A stretch of 46,672 nt of DNA from an uncultured Thermomicrobiales bacterium (GTDB lineage Bacteria > Chloroflexota > Chloroflexia > Thermomicrobiales > CADCWN01). Made by a program: the position numbers and the translations under genes. Under the pieces are notes generated by a model. That model was not told the origin of the DNA. It ran no database searches and saw only the letters and a program-made list of their open reading frames with translations. Positions 1 through 7,965 of this stretch are shown here, in pieces; position 1 is the stretch's first letter; each line of letters begins with the position of its first letter. The stretch is from the NCBI GenBank assembly GCA_902806415.1, contig CADCWN010000096.1, positions 1-46,672 on the forward strand, read 5' to 3'.

Positions 1-391
1 ACATCCTGGCCTCCTCTCGCTGCTGGTGCCCGCGTCCCGGTGCGCGGCCCTCCGCACCGGACGGTACCACAGCAAATCCTGCTCCGCCGACACACCAGCC
101 CAGCACTTTCCCAACAACATCTGCGCAGGGGGAAAAGCCCCGGTGCCCGCGCGGTCGCTGCACCAGGGCGGGGAGGCCGCCGTCGCGATAGGCGTTCAGC
201 CAGCCGCGCACCGTCTTCGCCGTCCGTCGCCGCGGGAGCCCGCGCGCGGCCACCCGCGGGATCGTCTCGCCATCCGCGATCTTCAGCACCGCGCCGACCC
301 GCTCCCGCAGGTAGGGGCGCGGGTCGCGATTGCGCGCGCGCTCCAACTCCCGCCGCGCGGCGGCGGTCAAGGTCAGCGTACGGGGGCGCAT
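1..391 (-). CDS. IS630-type transposase, N-terminal part (runs off window edge)
   Basis: The frame begins at an ATG at 391 behind a GAAGGAGTG ribosome site and stays open to the window edge, so only about 130 codons are visible. Residues 1-85 read as the helix-turn-helix head of IS630-like transposases: a MRPRTLTLT start, a stretch of paired Arg and Leu helices, a TVRGWLNAYRDGG helix and the QRPRGHRGFSP end typical of this group. The DDE catalytic domain would lie outside the window. After FSP the frame looks unlike the family. The +1 frame after the CCCCC run is also open and reads AQMLLGKCWAG, so a frameshift or decay is possible. Family assignment is from motif memory. Whether it is active, a relic or two-frame cannot be decided here. 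Confidence 0.55.
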   Translation of the reverse strand, partial: MRPRTLTLTAAARRELERARNRDPRPYLRERVGAVLKIADGETIPRVAARGLPRRRTAKTVRGWLNAYRDGGLPALVQRPRGHRGFSPCADVVGKVLGWCVGGAGFAVVPSGAEGRAPGRGHQQREEARM

Positions 392-465
392 CGGGCACTC
401 CTTCCGCGAGCCGTCGGGCCGTCGCTGCCAGCATACGATAGGGTAAGTAAGTTCGCCACCGCCAT

Positions 466-501
466 CAGGGGAGGGTCGCCGCCGAGGCGGCGGGGAGGGG
501 T
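466..501. repeat. GC-rich hairpin arm, E family variant (copy 1)
   Basis: A 36-bp element, CAGGGGAGGGTCGCCGCC followed by its G-rich continuation, differs at about one base from the copy at 26040-26076. It ends in GGGGAGGGGT directly against the stop codon of the B3/B4 gene. On the minus strand the stop and arm together read TGACCCCTCCCC. The internal GCCGCC/GGCGGC pair can fold. It may act as a terminator or be a remnant of the mobile-looking E family at 10247 and 17015. Confidence 0.7.
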
Positions 502-1208
502 CAGAACGGCGTCACAGGATTTGCGCGGTCGAGAACTGCCGAAAGTGTCTCGGCATCCGGCGCGAGCGGCAGCAGGGCGAGGAGATCGCGCATCGCGGCC
601 TCGACAGCGGCGCGGCCACCGGCGTGGTGCGCCTCGATCGTGATTAGCACATCAGTCGTGTCGTCGCGCGCGGCGCTCTCGGCGCTCTGCCGCCAGCACC
701 AGCGCCGCGCGGTGACCAGGCCCGTGTCGTCGCTGAAAACGACCTCGCCCGGTGCGGGTGACTCCGGCTCGGACTGGCCGAGGTTGGTGAACCGCTCGTC
801 GCCCCGCGCGAAGCGCACGACCGTGCCGGTCGGGATCGCGCGCAGATCGACGACCGCGATCGGCAAGGCGTGGCGGATACTGACCAGATTGCCGAGATCG
901 ACCAGCGCGTTGAGCGCGGGGATCGAGCCCGACTTGGTCAGCCGCCGCAGCAGCGCCTCCGCCGCGCAGCGATACTGCGTCGGATCGACGCCGAAGCCGC
1001 GAAAAGCCGCGCGCCACGCGGCGAGGGACGGCACCTGACTCAGCGGCGTGGTGCCGAGCCTGGCCAACGTCGCCGCCTGCTCCGCCGTGTAGGCGGCGCG
1101 TAGTTCCGTTGACGCGGGGCCGTTGCCCACGCCGCGCGCCAGGATTATCCCGCCGATCACGTCGGGGTAGCGCGCCAGAATTGCCTCGTCGTAGCGGAAG
1201 ATTGTCAT
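501..1208 (-). CDS. B3/B4 tRNA-binding-domain protein
   Basis: The 235-residue product resembles stand-alone B3/B4 proteins (COG3382 type), which share the fold of the B3/B4 editing module of phenylalanyl-tRNA synthetase beta. Visible marks are an N-terminal half rich in AW-x-AFRGFG, then DLGNLVSIRHALPIAVVDL, the conserved face that holds the amino-acid pocket in the synthetase module, and a C-terminal GEVVFSDD/ARRWCWRQ segment. In the synthetase this module edits mischarged Tyr-tRNA(Phe). For the free-standing proteins the role is unproven. The ATG overlaps the TGA of the upstream glycosyltransferase (ATGA), which implies translational coupling, with GGAGAAGGGG as the ribosome site. The last codons abut a GC-rich repeat arm. 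Confidence 0.75.
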   Translation of the reverse strand: MTIFRYDEAILARYPDVIGGIILARGVGNGPASTELRAAYTAEQAATLARLGTTPLSQVPSLAAWRAAFRGFGVDPTQYRCAAEALLRRLTKSGSIPALNALVDLGNLVSIRHALPIAVVDLRAIPTGTVVRFARGDERFTNLGQSEPESPAPGEVVFSDDTGLVTARRWCWRQSAESAARDDTTDVLITIEAHHAGGRAAVEAAMRDLLALLPLAPDAETLSAVLDRANPVTPF

Positions 1209-2485
1209 ACCCCTTCTCCTCGCGGGCCGCCGAGCACCCGCTCGATCTGCGTGACCGCCGTCGCGATCCCATCCTCGGCGCGTATCGCGGCGCCGAGCGC
1301 CCCGGCGCGCTGGCGCATCACCGGATCATCGACGGCCTGCCGGATCGCCGCCGCCAGGCGCTCGGCGGTGAGCCGGCCTTTCGGGATCGGTCGCGGCCCC
1401 GCGCCGAGTTCGGCGACGCGCCGCCCCCAGAATGGTTGATCGCCCAGGTGTGGCACGGTAACGGTCGGGATACCGGCGCGCAGCCCCGCGGCGGTCGTCC
1501 CCGCGCCGCCATGATGAACGACCGCCGCCAGCCGTGGGAAGAGCCACTCGTGCGGTGCGGCGTCGAGCGGGAAGATGGCGGGTGGCAGTTCCCCGGAGCC
1601 GAGCCCGGCCCAGCCGCCGTGCAGGACCGCCCGCACCCCAGCCCGACCCACCGCCTCGACGATCAACCGGGTCAGTCGCGGTGCGTCTTCCGCCGTCATG
1701 CTGCCGAAACCGATGTACACCGGCGGCGAGTCGGCGGCGAGAAATCGCGCCAGATCGGGTGGCGGGGTCCAGTCGCGCCCTTCGTCGAGAAACCAGTAGC
1801 CGGTCGTGTGCAGCGTGGCGGGCCAGTCGGGCGGGTGTGGGACGACGTGGCGACTGTAGCCGAGGAGCTTGGGCGTTCGCGCCAGCGTGGACCGTACCCG
1901 CGACCACCCCTGCGGCGGCAGGCCGAGGGTCTCGCGGCGCAGGCGCGCATCCTGGGCACCATAGAGCCGCCACATGACCGGCTCGACGGCGAAGCGAGTG
2001 AAGAGGGCGTTGAGCACGCTGCGCCGACCGGGGAGCGGCGCGTTATTCGTCGCCGTCCCCTCGCGCGTCGGGACGAACGGCGGCTGCAACCAGGCGCTCA
2101 ACTGCGGCACGCCTAGCTTCTCGGCGATCGAAGTCGCGTAGACGTCGGTGGTGAAGCTGCCGATGATCGCGTCGGCCCCCTGGCACGCCGCCCAGGCATC
2201 GTCGGTGGCGGCGGGGAAGGCATCGATCAGCGCCTTCATCAGCCGGACCTGGCGGAGCGGGTTCGTCCCCTCCTCCGCCCAGGCCCGCCCGATCGGACTC
2301 TGCATCATCTCGCGGATAGCGAACGACGCCGTGGCGACCTCCAGCCCATGCGAGGCCACCCAGGTGCCGAACTCCGCCCCCACGAAGAGCCGGACGCGAT
2401 GACCGCGCGCCCGCAGCCCCACCCCGAGGGCGATCGCCGGTTGCACGTCGCCCCTGGTCCCCGCAGCGAGGATGACGATCAGCAC
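1205..2485 (-). CDS. MGT-type glycosyltransferase (GT1/GT28 fold)
   Basis: A 426-residue GT-B enzyme of the sterol/macrolide glycosyltransferase type. The N-terminus LAAGTRGDVQPAIALG is the acceptor-domain Rossmann start of this family. Around residues 318-326 lies the HHGGAGTTAAGLRAGIP nucleotide-diphospho-sugar signature, followed by PHLGDQPFWGRRV. These enzymes move a hexose from a nucleotide sugar to a lipid, sterol, carotenoid or polyketide hydroxyl in the cytoplasm. The acceptor cannot be told from sequence. The start is a GTG at 2485 with GGGGTAGGG upstream, 17 bp after the 2-hydroxyacid dehydrogenase, and the end overlaps the next gene by 4 bp. It therefore belongs to a tight leftward operon. 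Family is confident, substrate unknown. Confidence 0.88.
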   Translation of the reverse strand: MLIVILAAGTRGDVQPAIALGVGLRARGHRVRLFVGAEFGTWVASHGLEVATASFAIREMMQSPIGRAWAEEGTNPLRQVRLMKALIDAFPAATDDAWAACQGADAIIGSFTTDVYATSIAEKLGVPQLSAWLQPPFVPTREGTATNNAPLPGRRSVLNALFTRFAVEPVMWRLYGAQDARLRRETLGLPPQGWSRVRSTLARTPKLLGYSRHVVPHPPDWPATLHTTGYWFLDEGRDWTPPPDLARFLAADSPPVYIGFGSMTAEDAPRLTRLIVEAVGRAGVRAVLHGGWAGLGSGELPPAIFPLDAAPHEWLFPRLAAVVHHGGAGTTAAGLRAGIPTVTVPHLGDQPFWGRRVAELGAGPRPIPKGRLTAERLAAAIRQAVDDPVMRQRAGALGAAIRAEDGIATAVTQIERVLGGPRGEGV

Positions 2486-2502
2486 GCCCTACCCCGCCGC
2501 GC

Positions 2503-3450
2503 TCAGTACCAGCGCGACTTATCGGCGACGTTGACCAGCGGCTGGCCGCCGACGAACCGGCGCACATTCTCCAGGACCACGCGCAGCCGCCGCTCCTCGA
2601 TATGGGGGCCGTACCCGGCGCTGTGCGGCGTGATGATCACATTCTCCATCCCCCAGAGCGGGCTTGTGGATGGCAGCGGCTCGGTCTCAAAGACATCCAG
2701 CCCGGCCCCGGCGATCCACCCCTCGGTCAGGGCGCGCTCCAGCGCGGCGAGTTGCACGATCTTGCCGCGACCGATGTTGATGAAGAAGGCGGTCGGCTTC
2801 ATCCGCCGGAACATGGCCTCGTCGAACAGGCCGGTCGTCTCGGGCGTCTGGGGAGCGCAGATGATCGTCGCATCGGCGCGCGGCAGCAGCTCGGCCAACG
2901 CCTCCGGGCCGTGGAGTTCCGCGACATCGGGCGGCGCGGTCCTCACCAGCGGATCGACGCCGATGATCGTCGGGCCGAACGGGGCGAGACGGCACGTCAC
3001 CTCCCCGCCGATCCCGCCGAGCCCCATGACCAGGACGGTCATCGCGGCGGGGTCGAGCACCCTGACCTCATCCCCCTCCGCCCACTCGCGGGCGATCTGG
3101 CGACGGATCAAGCGCGGCAGATCGCGGCAGTAGCCCAGCAAGAGCGCCAGGACATGGGTCGAGATGTGGTCGTTCTGGATGTTCCGCATCCTCGTCAGCA
3201 CAATGTCGCTGGCGGCGAGATCGGGGAAGACCACGCTCTCCAGGCTGATCGTCGGCGACTGGTTCCAGCGCAGGCGCGGCGCGTGCTCCAACAACTCCGG
3301 CGTCAGCCTCCCAATCCACCCCTCCGCCTGCGGTGCCGCCTCGCGCGCCTCCGCTTCGCTCGCGGGCGCGACAACTTCCATCGCGCCCGCCGCCTCGCGG
3401 ATCGCCGCCACCTCTTCCGCCGGGATTTCCGGCCAGATCACCAGCGTCAC
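2503..3450 (-). CDS. D-2-hydroxyacid dehydrogenase (NAD-binding)
   Basis: The 315-residue product has the two-domain layout of the family. The nucleotide-binding glycine motif is MGLGGIGGE at residues 142-150, and the Arg-Glu-His catalytic set is R228 (NIGRGKIV), E257 (DVFETEPLP) and H276 (TPHSAGY). It should interconvert a 2-keto acid and a D-2-hydroxy acid with NAD(P)H. A second, longer paralogue lies at 9121. The start is a GTG at 3450 preceded by a GAGGGG stretch. The NHL-propeller gene ends 80 bp upstream and the glycosyltransferase begins 17 bp downstream. Substrate is not predictable from the residues seen. Confidence 0.9.
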   Translation of the reverse strand: MTLVIWPEIPAEEVAAIREAAGAMEVVAPASEAEAREAAPQAEGWIGRLTPELLEHAPRLRWNQSPTISLESVVFPDLAASDIVLTRMRNIQNDHISTHVLALLLGYCRDLPRLIRRQIAREWAEGDEVRVLDPAAMTVLVMGLGGIGGEVTCRLAPFGPTIIGVDPLVRTAPPDVAELHGPEALAELLPRADATIICAPQTPETTGLFDEAMFRRMKPTAFFINIGRGKIVQLAALERALTEGWIAGAGLDVFETEPLPSTSPLWGMENVIITPHSAGYGPHIEERRLRVVLENVRRFVGGQPLVNVADKSRWY

Positions 3451-3530
3451 AAGCCCCCCCTCACCTCACACAGACTCTTCGTTCGCGGCGGCAGTGTACC
3501 CGAAATACCGTAGCGGCGCGGTACACATCG

Positions 3531-4502
3531 CTACCCGACGCGGGCGAACTTTTGCAGCATGTGACACCCATCGGGGACCTCGCCGCGATTGACGCCGAAC
3601 GTCCAGGTCACCTCGCCGACGTAGAGATCGCCGTGGGAATCGACGCAGATGTCGTGCGGCGCGACGAAATTGCCGGGCGCGCAACGGTCCGGACCACCCC
3701 AGCGCGCCAGCACCGCGCCGTCGGGCGCGAGGACGCTGACGCGACCGGGGCGGTCCTCGTTCGTCGGCCCGAGGCGGTAGGATGGGTCGCTCAGCTTCCG
3801 CCAGAGTTCGCTGACATAGGCACGCCCGGCGCGATCGAAGCGGATATTCGTCGGTCGCTGGATGTCGGTCCACTCGGTCAGGTACTCGCCTTCCGGGGTG
3901 AAGATCTGGACCCGATCGTTCTCCCGATCGGCGACGAAAACTCGCCCGTCGGGCGCGACCGCGACGCCGTGCGAGAGGTTGAACTGCCCCGGCCCATTCC
4001 CCGGCTCCCCCCACGAGCCCAGCAATTCGCCGCCCGCCGAGAAGCGATGGACGCGGGCGTTGCCGTAGCCGTCGGAAACGTAGAGATCGCCGCTCGGCGC
4101 GACCGCAAGGTTCGTCGGGCGATTAAATGGTGGCCCGCCGCGCACGATACTTTCCAGCGAACCGTCGTAGCCGGTGTCGGAGGCGACGCCCTTGGTGCCG
4201 AGAGTCAGGAGCAGTTCACCCTCCGGCGTGAATTTGTAGACGACCTGCGCGCCCTCATCGACGATGAAGACGCTGTCGTCGGGCGCGATCGTCAGGCCGT
4301 GCGTGCGCTCGGTGAATTGCCCCTCGCCCCAGGAGCCGACGAAGGTGCCGTCGCGCTCATAGATCAACACGCGCGGCTGCTGCCGACCGAGGACGAAGAG
4401 GCGGTCGCGCGAGTCGGTCGCGACGCCGACGACATCGCGGTGTGTGTAGCCATCCGGCAACTGCTCCCAGTCGGCGATCACTTCATAGCGCGGGGCGTCC
4501 AT
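3531..4502 (-). CDS. NHL-repeat beta-propeller protein (PAL-like family)
   Basis: From the ATG at 4502 the product has 323 residues and consists of six propeller blades. These carry recurring units such as VATDSRDRLFVLGRQ, IAPDDSVFIVDEG, VAPSGDLYVSDGYGNARVHRF, VAPDGRVFVADRENDRVQIF and ICVDSHGDLYVGEV. Such proteins are often annotated as peptidyl-alpha-hydroxyglycine alpha-amidating lyase-like because they share the NHL propeller of that enzyme. Real activity is mostly unknown. The start is chosen because AGGAGGAGG lies just upstream. A longer in-frame reading back to 4778 adds 92 codons of atypical residues that overlap the divergent aminotransferase, so it is rejected. No signal peptide is seen, so a cytoplasmic role is likely. 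Confidence 0.82.
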   Translation of the reverse strand: MDAPRYEVIADWEQLPDGYTHRDVVGVATDSRDRLFVLGRQQPRVLIYERDGTFVGSWGEGQFTERTHGLTIAPDDSVFIVDEGAQVVYKFTPEGELLLTLGTKGVASDTGYDGSLESIVRGGPPFNRPTNLAVAPSGDLYVSDGYGNARVHRFSAGGELLGSWGEPGNGPGQFNLSHGVAVAPDGRVFVADRENDRVQIFTPEGEYLTEWTDIQRPTNIRFDRAGRAYVSELWRKLSDPSYRLGPTNEDRPGRVSVLAPDGAVLARWGGPDRCAPGNFVAPHDICVDSHGDLYVGEVTWTFGVNRGEVPDGCHMLQKFARVG

Positions 4503-4592
4503 CGGTTGCCTCCTCCTGTCGATCTCCTCGGCGACGGTGGCGGCATCATAGCATGGGAAGCGAGCAGAGCAGCGGGCGATTGGAATCGCGCC

Positions 4593-4620
4593 TTGACACC
4601 ACCCCGAATAGCGGTAGAGT
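4593..4620 (+). promoter_or_regulatory. Sigma-70-type promoter for the class III aminotransferase
   Basis: A perfect TTGACA at 4593-4598 is followed after 16 bp by TAGAGT at 4615-4620. It sits 70 bp before the ATG at 4690, in the divergent gap between the NHL gene and the aminotransferase. The same TTGACA-N16 layout recurs at 23119. Confidence 0.6.
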
Positions 4621-4689
4621 GAAGCCTTCCGGTTATGGTGTTGCGGATAACACGACGGAGATGGGTGCAGGCGAGAGGAGGTCACGGCG

Positions 4690-5991
4690 ATGGCGGTGAC
4701 AGTGCGCGCGGGGCAGATCGACAGGTTGCGCGCGGAGCGGATGGCCGGATCGGCGGCGCTGCACGCGCGGGCGCGCAACGTCTTCCCCGATGGGGTGACG
4801 CACGATGGGCGCTACATGGAACCATTCGCCCTCTACTGCACCCACGCGCAGGGGCCGCGCAAGTGGGATGTGGACGGCAACGAATTCGTGGACTACTTCG
4901 GCGGGCATGGCGCGCTCCTGCTCGGCCACTCGCACCCGGCGATCGTGGAGGCGCTGGCGCGGCAGGCGGCGCGCGGCACCCATCTCGGGGCGTCGCACGA
5001 GGCGGAGGTCCGCTGGGGCGAGTTGGTGCAGGAGATCGTGCCGTCGGCGCGCGGCGGACTGGTGAAGTTCACCTCGTCCGGCACCGAGGCGACGATGCTG
5101 GTGCTGCGCCTCGCCCGCGCTTTCACCGGCAAAGAGACCGTCTGCAAAGCGAACGGCGCGTTCCACGGCTGGCACGACTACGCGACGATGGCGATGGTGC
5201 CGCCCTACGACGAGCCGAACTCGGCGGGGATCCCGCGCGGCGTGCGCGAGAGCATCGTCAGCGTCCCGCCACGGGAGGTCGCGGCGTTGCGCGCCCTCCT
5301 CGACAGCCGCGACGACATCGCCGCCGTGATCGTGATCGCCGACGGTGCCGGGACCGACTATCTTCAGGCGGTGCGCAATCTGACCAGTGAGCGCGGCGTC
5401 CTGCTGATCTTCGACGAGGTCGTGACCGGCTTCCGCTACGCCCCCGGCGGCGCGCAGGAGTATTACGGCGTCACCCCCGACCTGACGACGCTGGCAAAAA
5501 TCCTGGCGGGCGGACTGAACGGCGGCGCGATCGTCGGGCGCGCGGAGATCCTCGGGCGCTTCCTGCAGAGCGAGGACGAAAGTTGGGCACGGCACGAGCG
5601 CGTGCCGCACCCCGGCACCTACAACGGCAATCCACTCTCGGCGGTGGCCGGGATCGCCTGCCTGGAAATCGCGCGCGACCCCGCCACGCAAGAGCGGGCG
5701 ACGGCGGCGGCGAACGGCTTGCGCGCGGGCTTCGCCGAGGCGTTGGCGCGGCGCGGCGTCGCGGGCAAGGTCGGCGGGCCGGTCTCGCTCGCCCCGGTCA
5801 GCTTCACCGAGCCGAAGATTCCGGGGCGGAAGCTGCTCCACCGCTTCCGCGCGGCGATGCAACTGGGCGGTGCCGACCCATCCGGCTTCAACTTCATCGT
5901 CTCCGCCACCCACGGGCAGGCCGAGATCGATCAGACCGTCGAGGCGTTCGACAACGCCCTGGTGATGTTGCAAGAAGAGGGATCATTGTGA
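4690..5991 (+). CDS. Class III PLP aminotransferase, GSA-aminomutase-like
   Basis: A 433-residue fold-type I enzyme close to glutamate-1-semialdehyde aminomutases. FVDYFGGHGALLLGHSHPAI and KFTSSGTEATMLVLRLARA (about 66-144) hold the substrate loop and the PLP phosphate site. D242 in FDEVVTGFR binds the pyridine nitrogen, and K270 in TLAKILAGGLNGGA should be the Schiff-base lysine. The usual EPV-A-N segment before the Asp is replaced by VIVIADGAG, so it is probably not HemL itself but one of the many catabolic aspartate-aminotransferase-family paralogues. GAGAGGAGG gives the ribosome site. It is the first gene after a TTGACA promoter and is followed by a repeat element and an FAH-family gene. 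Substrate unknown. Confidence 0.87.
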   Translation: MAVTVRAGQIDRLRAERMAGSAALHARARNVFPDGVTHDGRYMEPFALYCTHAQGPRKWDVDGNEFVDYFGGHGALLLGHSHPAIVEALARQAARGTHLGASHEAEVRWGELVQEIVPSARGGLVKFTSSGTEATMLVLRLARAFTGKETVCKANGAFHGWHDYATMAMVPPYDEPNSAGIPRGVRESIVSVPPREVAALRALLDSRDDIAAVIVIADGAGTDYLQAVRNLTSERGVLLIFDEVVTGFRYAPGGAQEYYGVTPDLTTLAKILAGGLNGGAIVGRAEILGRFLQSEDESWARHERVPHPGTYNGNPLSAVAGIACLEIARDPATQERATAAANGLRAGFAEALARRGVAGKVGGPVSLAPVSFTEPKIPGRKLLHRFRAAMQLGGADPSGFNFIVSATHGQAEIDQTVEAFDNALVMLQEEGSL

Positions 5992-6009
5992 CGAGCGGGG
6001 GCGTGGGGA

Positions 6010-6198
6010 GACGGAACAGGAGCCACGGAGACACGGAGAGGGGCGGGGAGGATCGGGTATTGAAGGTAAGGCATTGCGGGCGGGCGTACGGGCGTATGGC
6101 TTACGCCCATCCTCGGTGCCTTGCTCTCGGCACGGCAGCATCCTTTACCTCGTTCCTTCTCCCCGCCCCCTCCGTGTCTCCGTGGCTCCTGTTCCGTC
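6010..6198. repeat. Inverted-arm element B (octad arms, about 43 bp each)
   Basis: The arm at 6010-6052 (GACGGAACAGGAGCCACGGA onward) is repeated almost perfectly in inverse at 6155-6198. Each arm contains tandem 8-nt units of the CACGGAGA type. The roughly 100-bp spacer holds a small GGGCGTA/TACGCCC palindrome at 6090-6108. The element fills most of the gap between the aminotransferase stop and the ribosome site of the next gene. A related solitary arm lies at 15150-15188. No protein is encoded. Confidence 0.85.
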
Positions 6199-6231
6199 AT
6201 CCACTACGCCCACTCAACACGGAGGTATCGA

Positions 6232-7116
6232 ATGCGCTACGTCTTCTTCGATGACAACGAACTCGGGGTCTTGCAGGATGGTCGTGTCTACAGCATCGCG
6301 CCGCTGATCGCCGAGGCGGGGGCGCACGACGCCCAGGAGGCGCTGGAATACCTGATCGCCAACGAGTCGTTGCTGCGCCCGAGCATTCGGGAGGCACTGG
6401 CGACGCAGGAGGGGCGCGAGGTGGGCGGCGTGCGGCTGCGCCCGCCGGTGCAGCGCCCCTCGAAGTTGCTCTGCGCGTTCGCGAACTATTATGAGGACGG
6501 CGCGCGGAAGGAAGTGCCGCTCGATCTCTTCCTGAAATCGCCCGCATCGATCATCGGGCTGGGCGACACGGTCCATTTGCCGCCAGTCGAGGCCACAATT
6601 TTCCACCACGAAGCGGAGTTAGCCCTGGTGATCGGCAAGCGCGCCACGCGCGTCCCCGCCGACGAGGCGATGCGCCATGTCTTCGGCTACGTCCCGTTCA
6701 TGGACATCTCCGCGCGCGGCACGAGCGGGCGCACAATGTTCCAGGGCAAGTCGTACGACACGTTCGGACCGCTCGGCCCGGCCCTCGTCACCGCCGACGA
6801 AATCCCTGACCCGCACGACCTCACTGTGCAACTCTCGGTCAATGGCGAGCCGCGCCAGCGCTATCACACCAGCGACATGGCGAATCGCATCCCGCAACTG
6901 ATTGCATTCGCCTCGTCCGTCTGCACCCTCGAAGTCGGCGACATTCTCGCGTGCGGCACGAATCACCAGGGGCTCGGGCCGGTGCAGGACGGCGATATGG
7001 TCGAACTCACAATCGAGCGACTCGGCACCCTCGCCGTCAACGTCCGCGACCCGCAAGGCCGCACCTGGGAGCGCACCATCGACGAGGGAATGGCGAAGAT
7101 GGTCAGGCAAATGTGA
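6232..7116 (+). CDS. Fumarylacetoacetate hydrolase family protein
   Basis: From the ATG at 6232 (GGAGG at 6221-6225) the product has 294 residues. The C-terminal FAH barrel shows the metal-binding acids E127 and E129 in HHEAELALVIGK and D158 in FMDISARG, then the QGKSYDTFGPLGP active-site loop and a GDILACGTNHQGLGP end. FAH-family enzymes cleave or hydrate C-C bonds of acylpyruvates and related 2-keto acids with Mg2+ or Ca2+. The exact reaction cannot be told. The reading frame can be extended upstream to 6121, but that extension runs through repeat arm B. The gene converges on the nitroreductase across a 32-bp perfect inverted repeat. Confidence 0.9.
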   Translation: MRYVFFDDNELGVLQDGRVYSIAPLIAEAGAHDAQEALEYLIANESLLRPSIREALATQEGREVGGVRLRPPVQRPSKLLCAFANYYEDGARKEVPLDLFLKSPASIIGLGDTVHLPPVEATIFHHEAELALVIGKRATRVPADEAMRHVFGYVPFMDISARGTSGRTMFQGKSYDTFGPLGPALVTADEIPDPHDLTVQLSVNGEPRQRYHTSDMANRIPQLIAFASSVCTLEVGDILACGTNHQGLGPVQDGDMVELTIERLGTLAVNVRDPQGRTWERTIDEGMAKMVRQM

Positions 7117-7118
7117 TC

Positions 7119-7217
7119 GAGTGGCGAGTGCCGAGTTGAAAGTGCCGAGTAGATTGGTTCGTCGATAGTTCGTGCTTCGTACTTCACTCGGCACTTTCAA
7201 CTCGGCACTCGCCACTC
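7119..7217. repeat. Perfect 32-bp inverted repeat filling a convergent gap
   Basis: Bases 7119-7150 (GAGTGGCGAGTGCCGAGTTG onward) are the exact reverse complement of 7186-7217, with a 35-bp spacer. Arms and spacer are built of 7-nt units: ACTCGGC, ACTTTCA, ACTCGGC, ACTCGCC in the arm, and TTCGTGC, TTCGTAC in the spacer. The first arm begins 2 bp after one stop codon and the second ends 2 bp before the opposing stop. It could serve as a bidirectional terminator, but its length and unit structure look like the other heptad-arm elements of this window. Confidence 0.9.
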
Positions 7218-7219
7218 CG

Positions 7220-7759
7220 TCAGTATTTTTCCTCGTGGACGATCTCGCTGAGGGGTTTGCGCGCTTGCGGGCGTTTCGGGCGGGCGCGCTGGGCTTCCCC
7301 GTCGGGGTAGCCGATCGAGATGATCGTCTTGACGCGGCGCTCGGCGGGGATGCCAAGGAGCGCCTTGGCGTCGGCGCTGCCCTGACCGACGAGCCAGCCG
7401 ATGCAGGAGCCGAGGCCGTGCGCGGCGGCGGCGAGCATGATCCGCTCGCAGAGGCGGCCCTCGTCATAAATCTCCTGCTCCTCGTAACCCGGCACGCCGT
7501 TCATCACCAGGACGATCCCGAGCGGCGCGCCAGCGAGATGCTGGGCATAACCCTCGACGTCGGTCAGCGCCCGTCGCGCGGCGGGATCGCGGACGACGAC
7601 CAACTCCCACGGCTGACGGTTGCTGGCGCTGCCGGACCAGCGCGCCACATCGAGAATATCATCGAGCGCCCCCTGCGGCACCGGCTCAGGGCGGAAGGCG
7701 CGGACGGCGCGCAGGCCACGGAGGAAGGCGATGCGATCGTGAGCGGCGGTGTCGGCCAT
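7220..7759 (-). CDS. Nitroreductase-family FMN oxidoreductase
   Basis: The ATG at 7759 has AAGGAGGG upstream and gives 179 residues. The opening RGLRAVRAFRPEPVPQGAL with ARWSGSASNRQPWELVVV (about 11-52) is the FMN-phosphate-binding start of the nitroreductase fold. LAAAAHGLGSCIGWL and the PAERRVKTIISIGYPDGEA segment complete the core. These homodimeric flavoproteins reduce nitro, quinone or enone groups with NAD(P)H, or act in cofactor metabolism. An in-frame extension to 8200 lies over the divergent LLM gene and is rejected. It converges on the FAH gene and is divergent from the LLM-family gene. Confidence 0.87.
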   Translation of the reverse strand: MADTAAHDRIAFLRGLRAVRAFRPEPVPQGALDDILDVARWSGSASNRQPWELVVVRDPAARRALTDVEGYAQHLAGAPLGIVLVMNGVPGYEEQEIYDEGRLCERIMLAAAAHGLGSCIGWLVGQGSADAKALLGIPAERRVKTIISIGYPDGEAQRARPKRPQARKPLSEIVHEEKY

Positions 7760-7880
7760 CGGTGAACCCTCCTTGGTTTTAGCATCGGCTTCCGACAGAT
7801 TCGCGATCGGGCGTCCCCCTCGACAACGCCCGCCTTGCGGCAGCCATTCCGAGAACCGCCAGCGCTCACTCTCTCCATTG

Positions 7881-7909
7881 TTCACCTCGCCCGACGATGC
7901 GCGTACAAT
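7881..7909 (+). promoter_or_regulatory. Putative promoter for the LLM-family gene
   Basis: TTCACC at 7881-7886 and TACAAT at 7904-7909 are spaced 17 bp apart and lie 57 bp before the ATG at 7966. The -10 box matches the consensus at five positions. The -35 box is weaker. Confidence 0.5.
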
Positions 7910-7965
7910 AGCAACGTCAACGGCGCGATGACCGCGCCGCGCCTGATGGCGCGAAGGAGGCGAGG

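Noticed and set aside
3333-4622. A 429-codon plus-strand frame
   Set aside because: It is antisense to the NHL propeller gene, which has regular blade repeats. No family features were seen in the plus-strand version.
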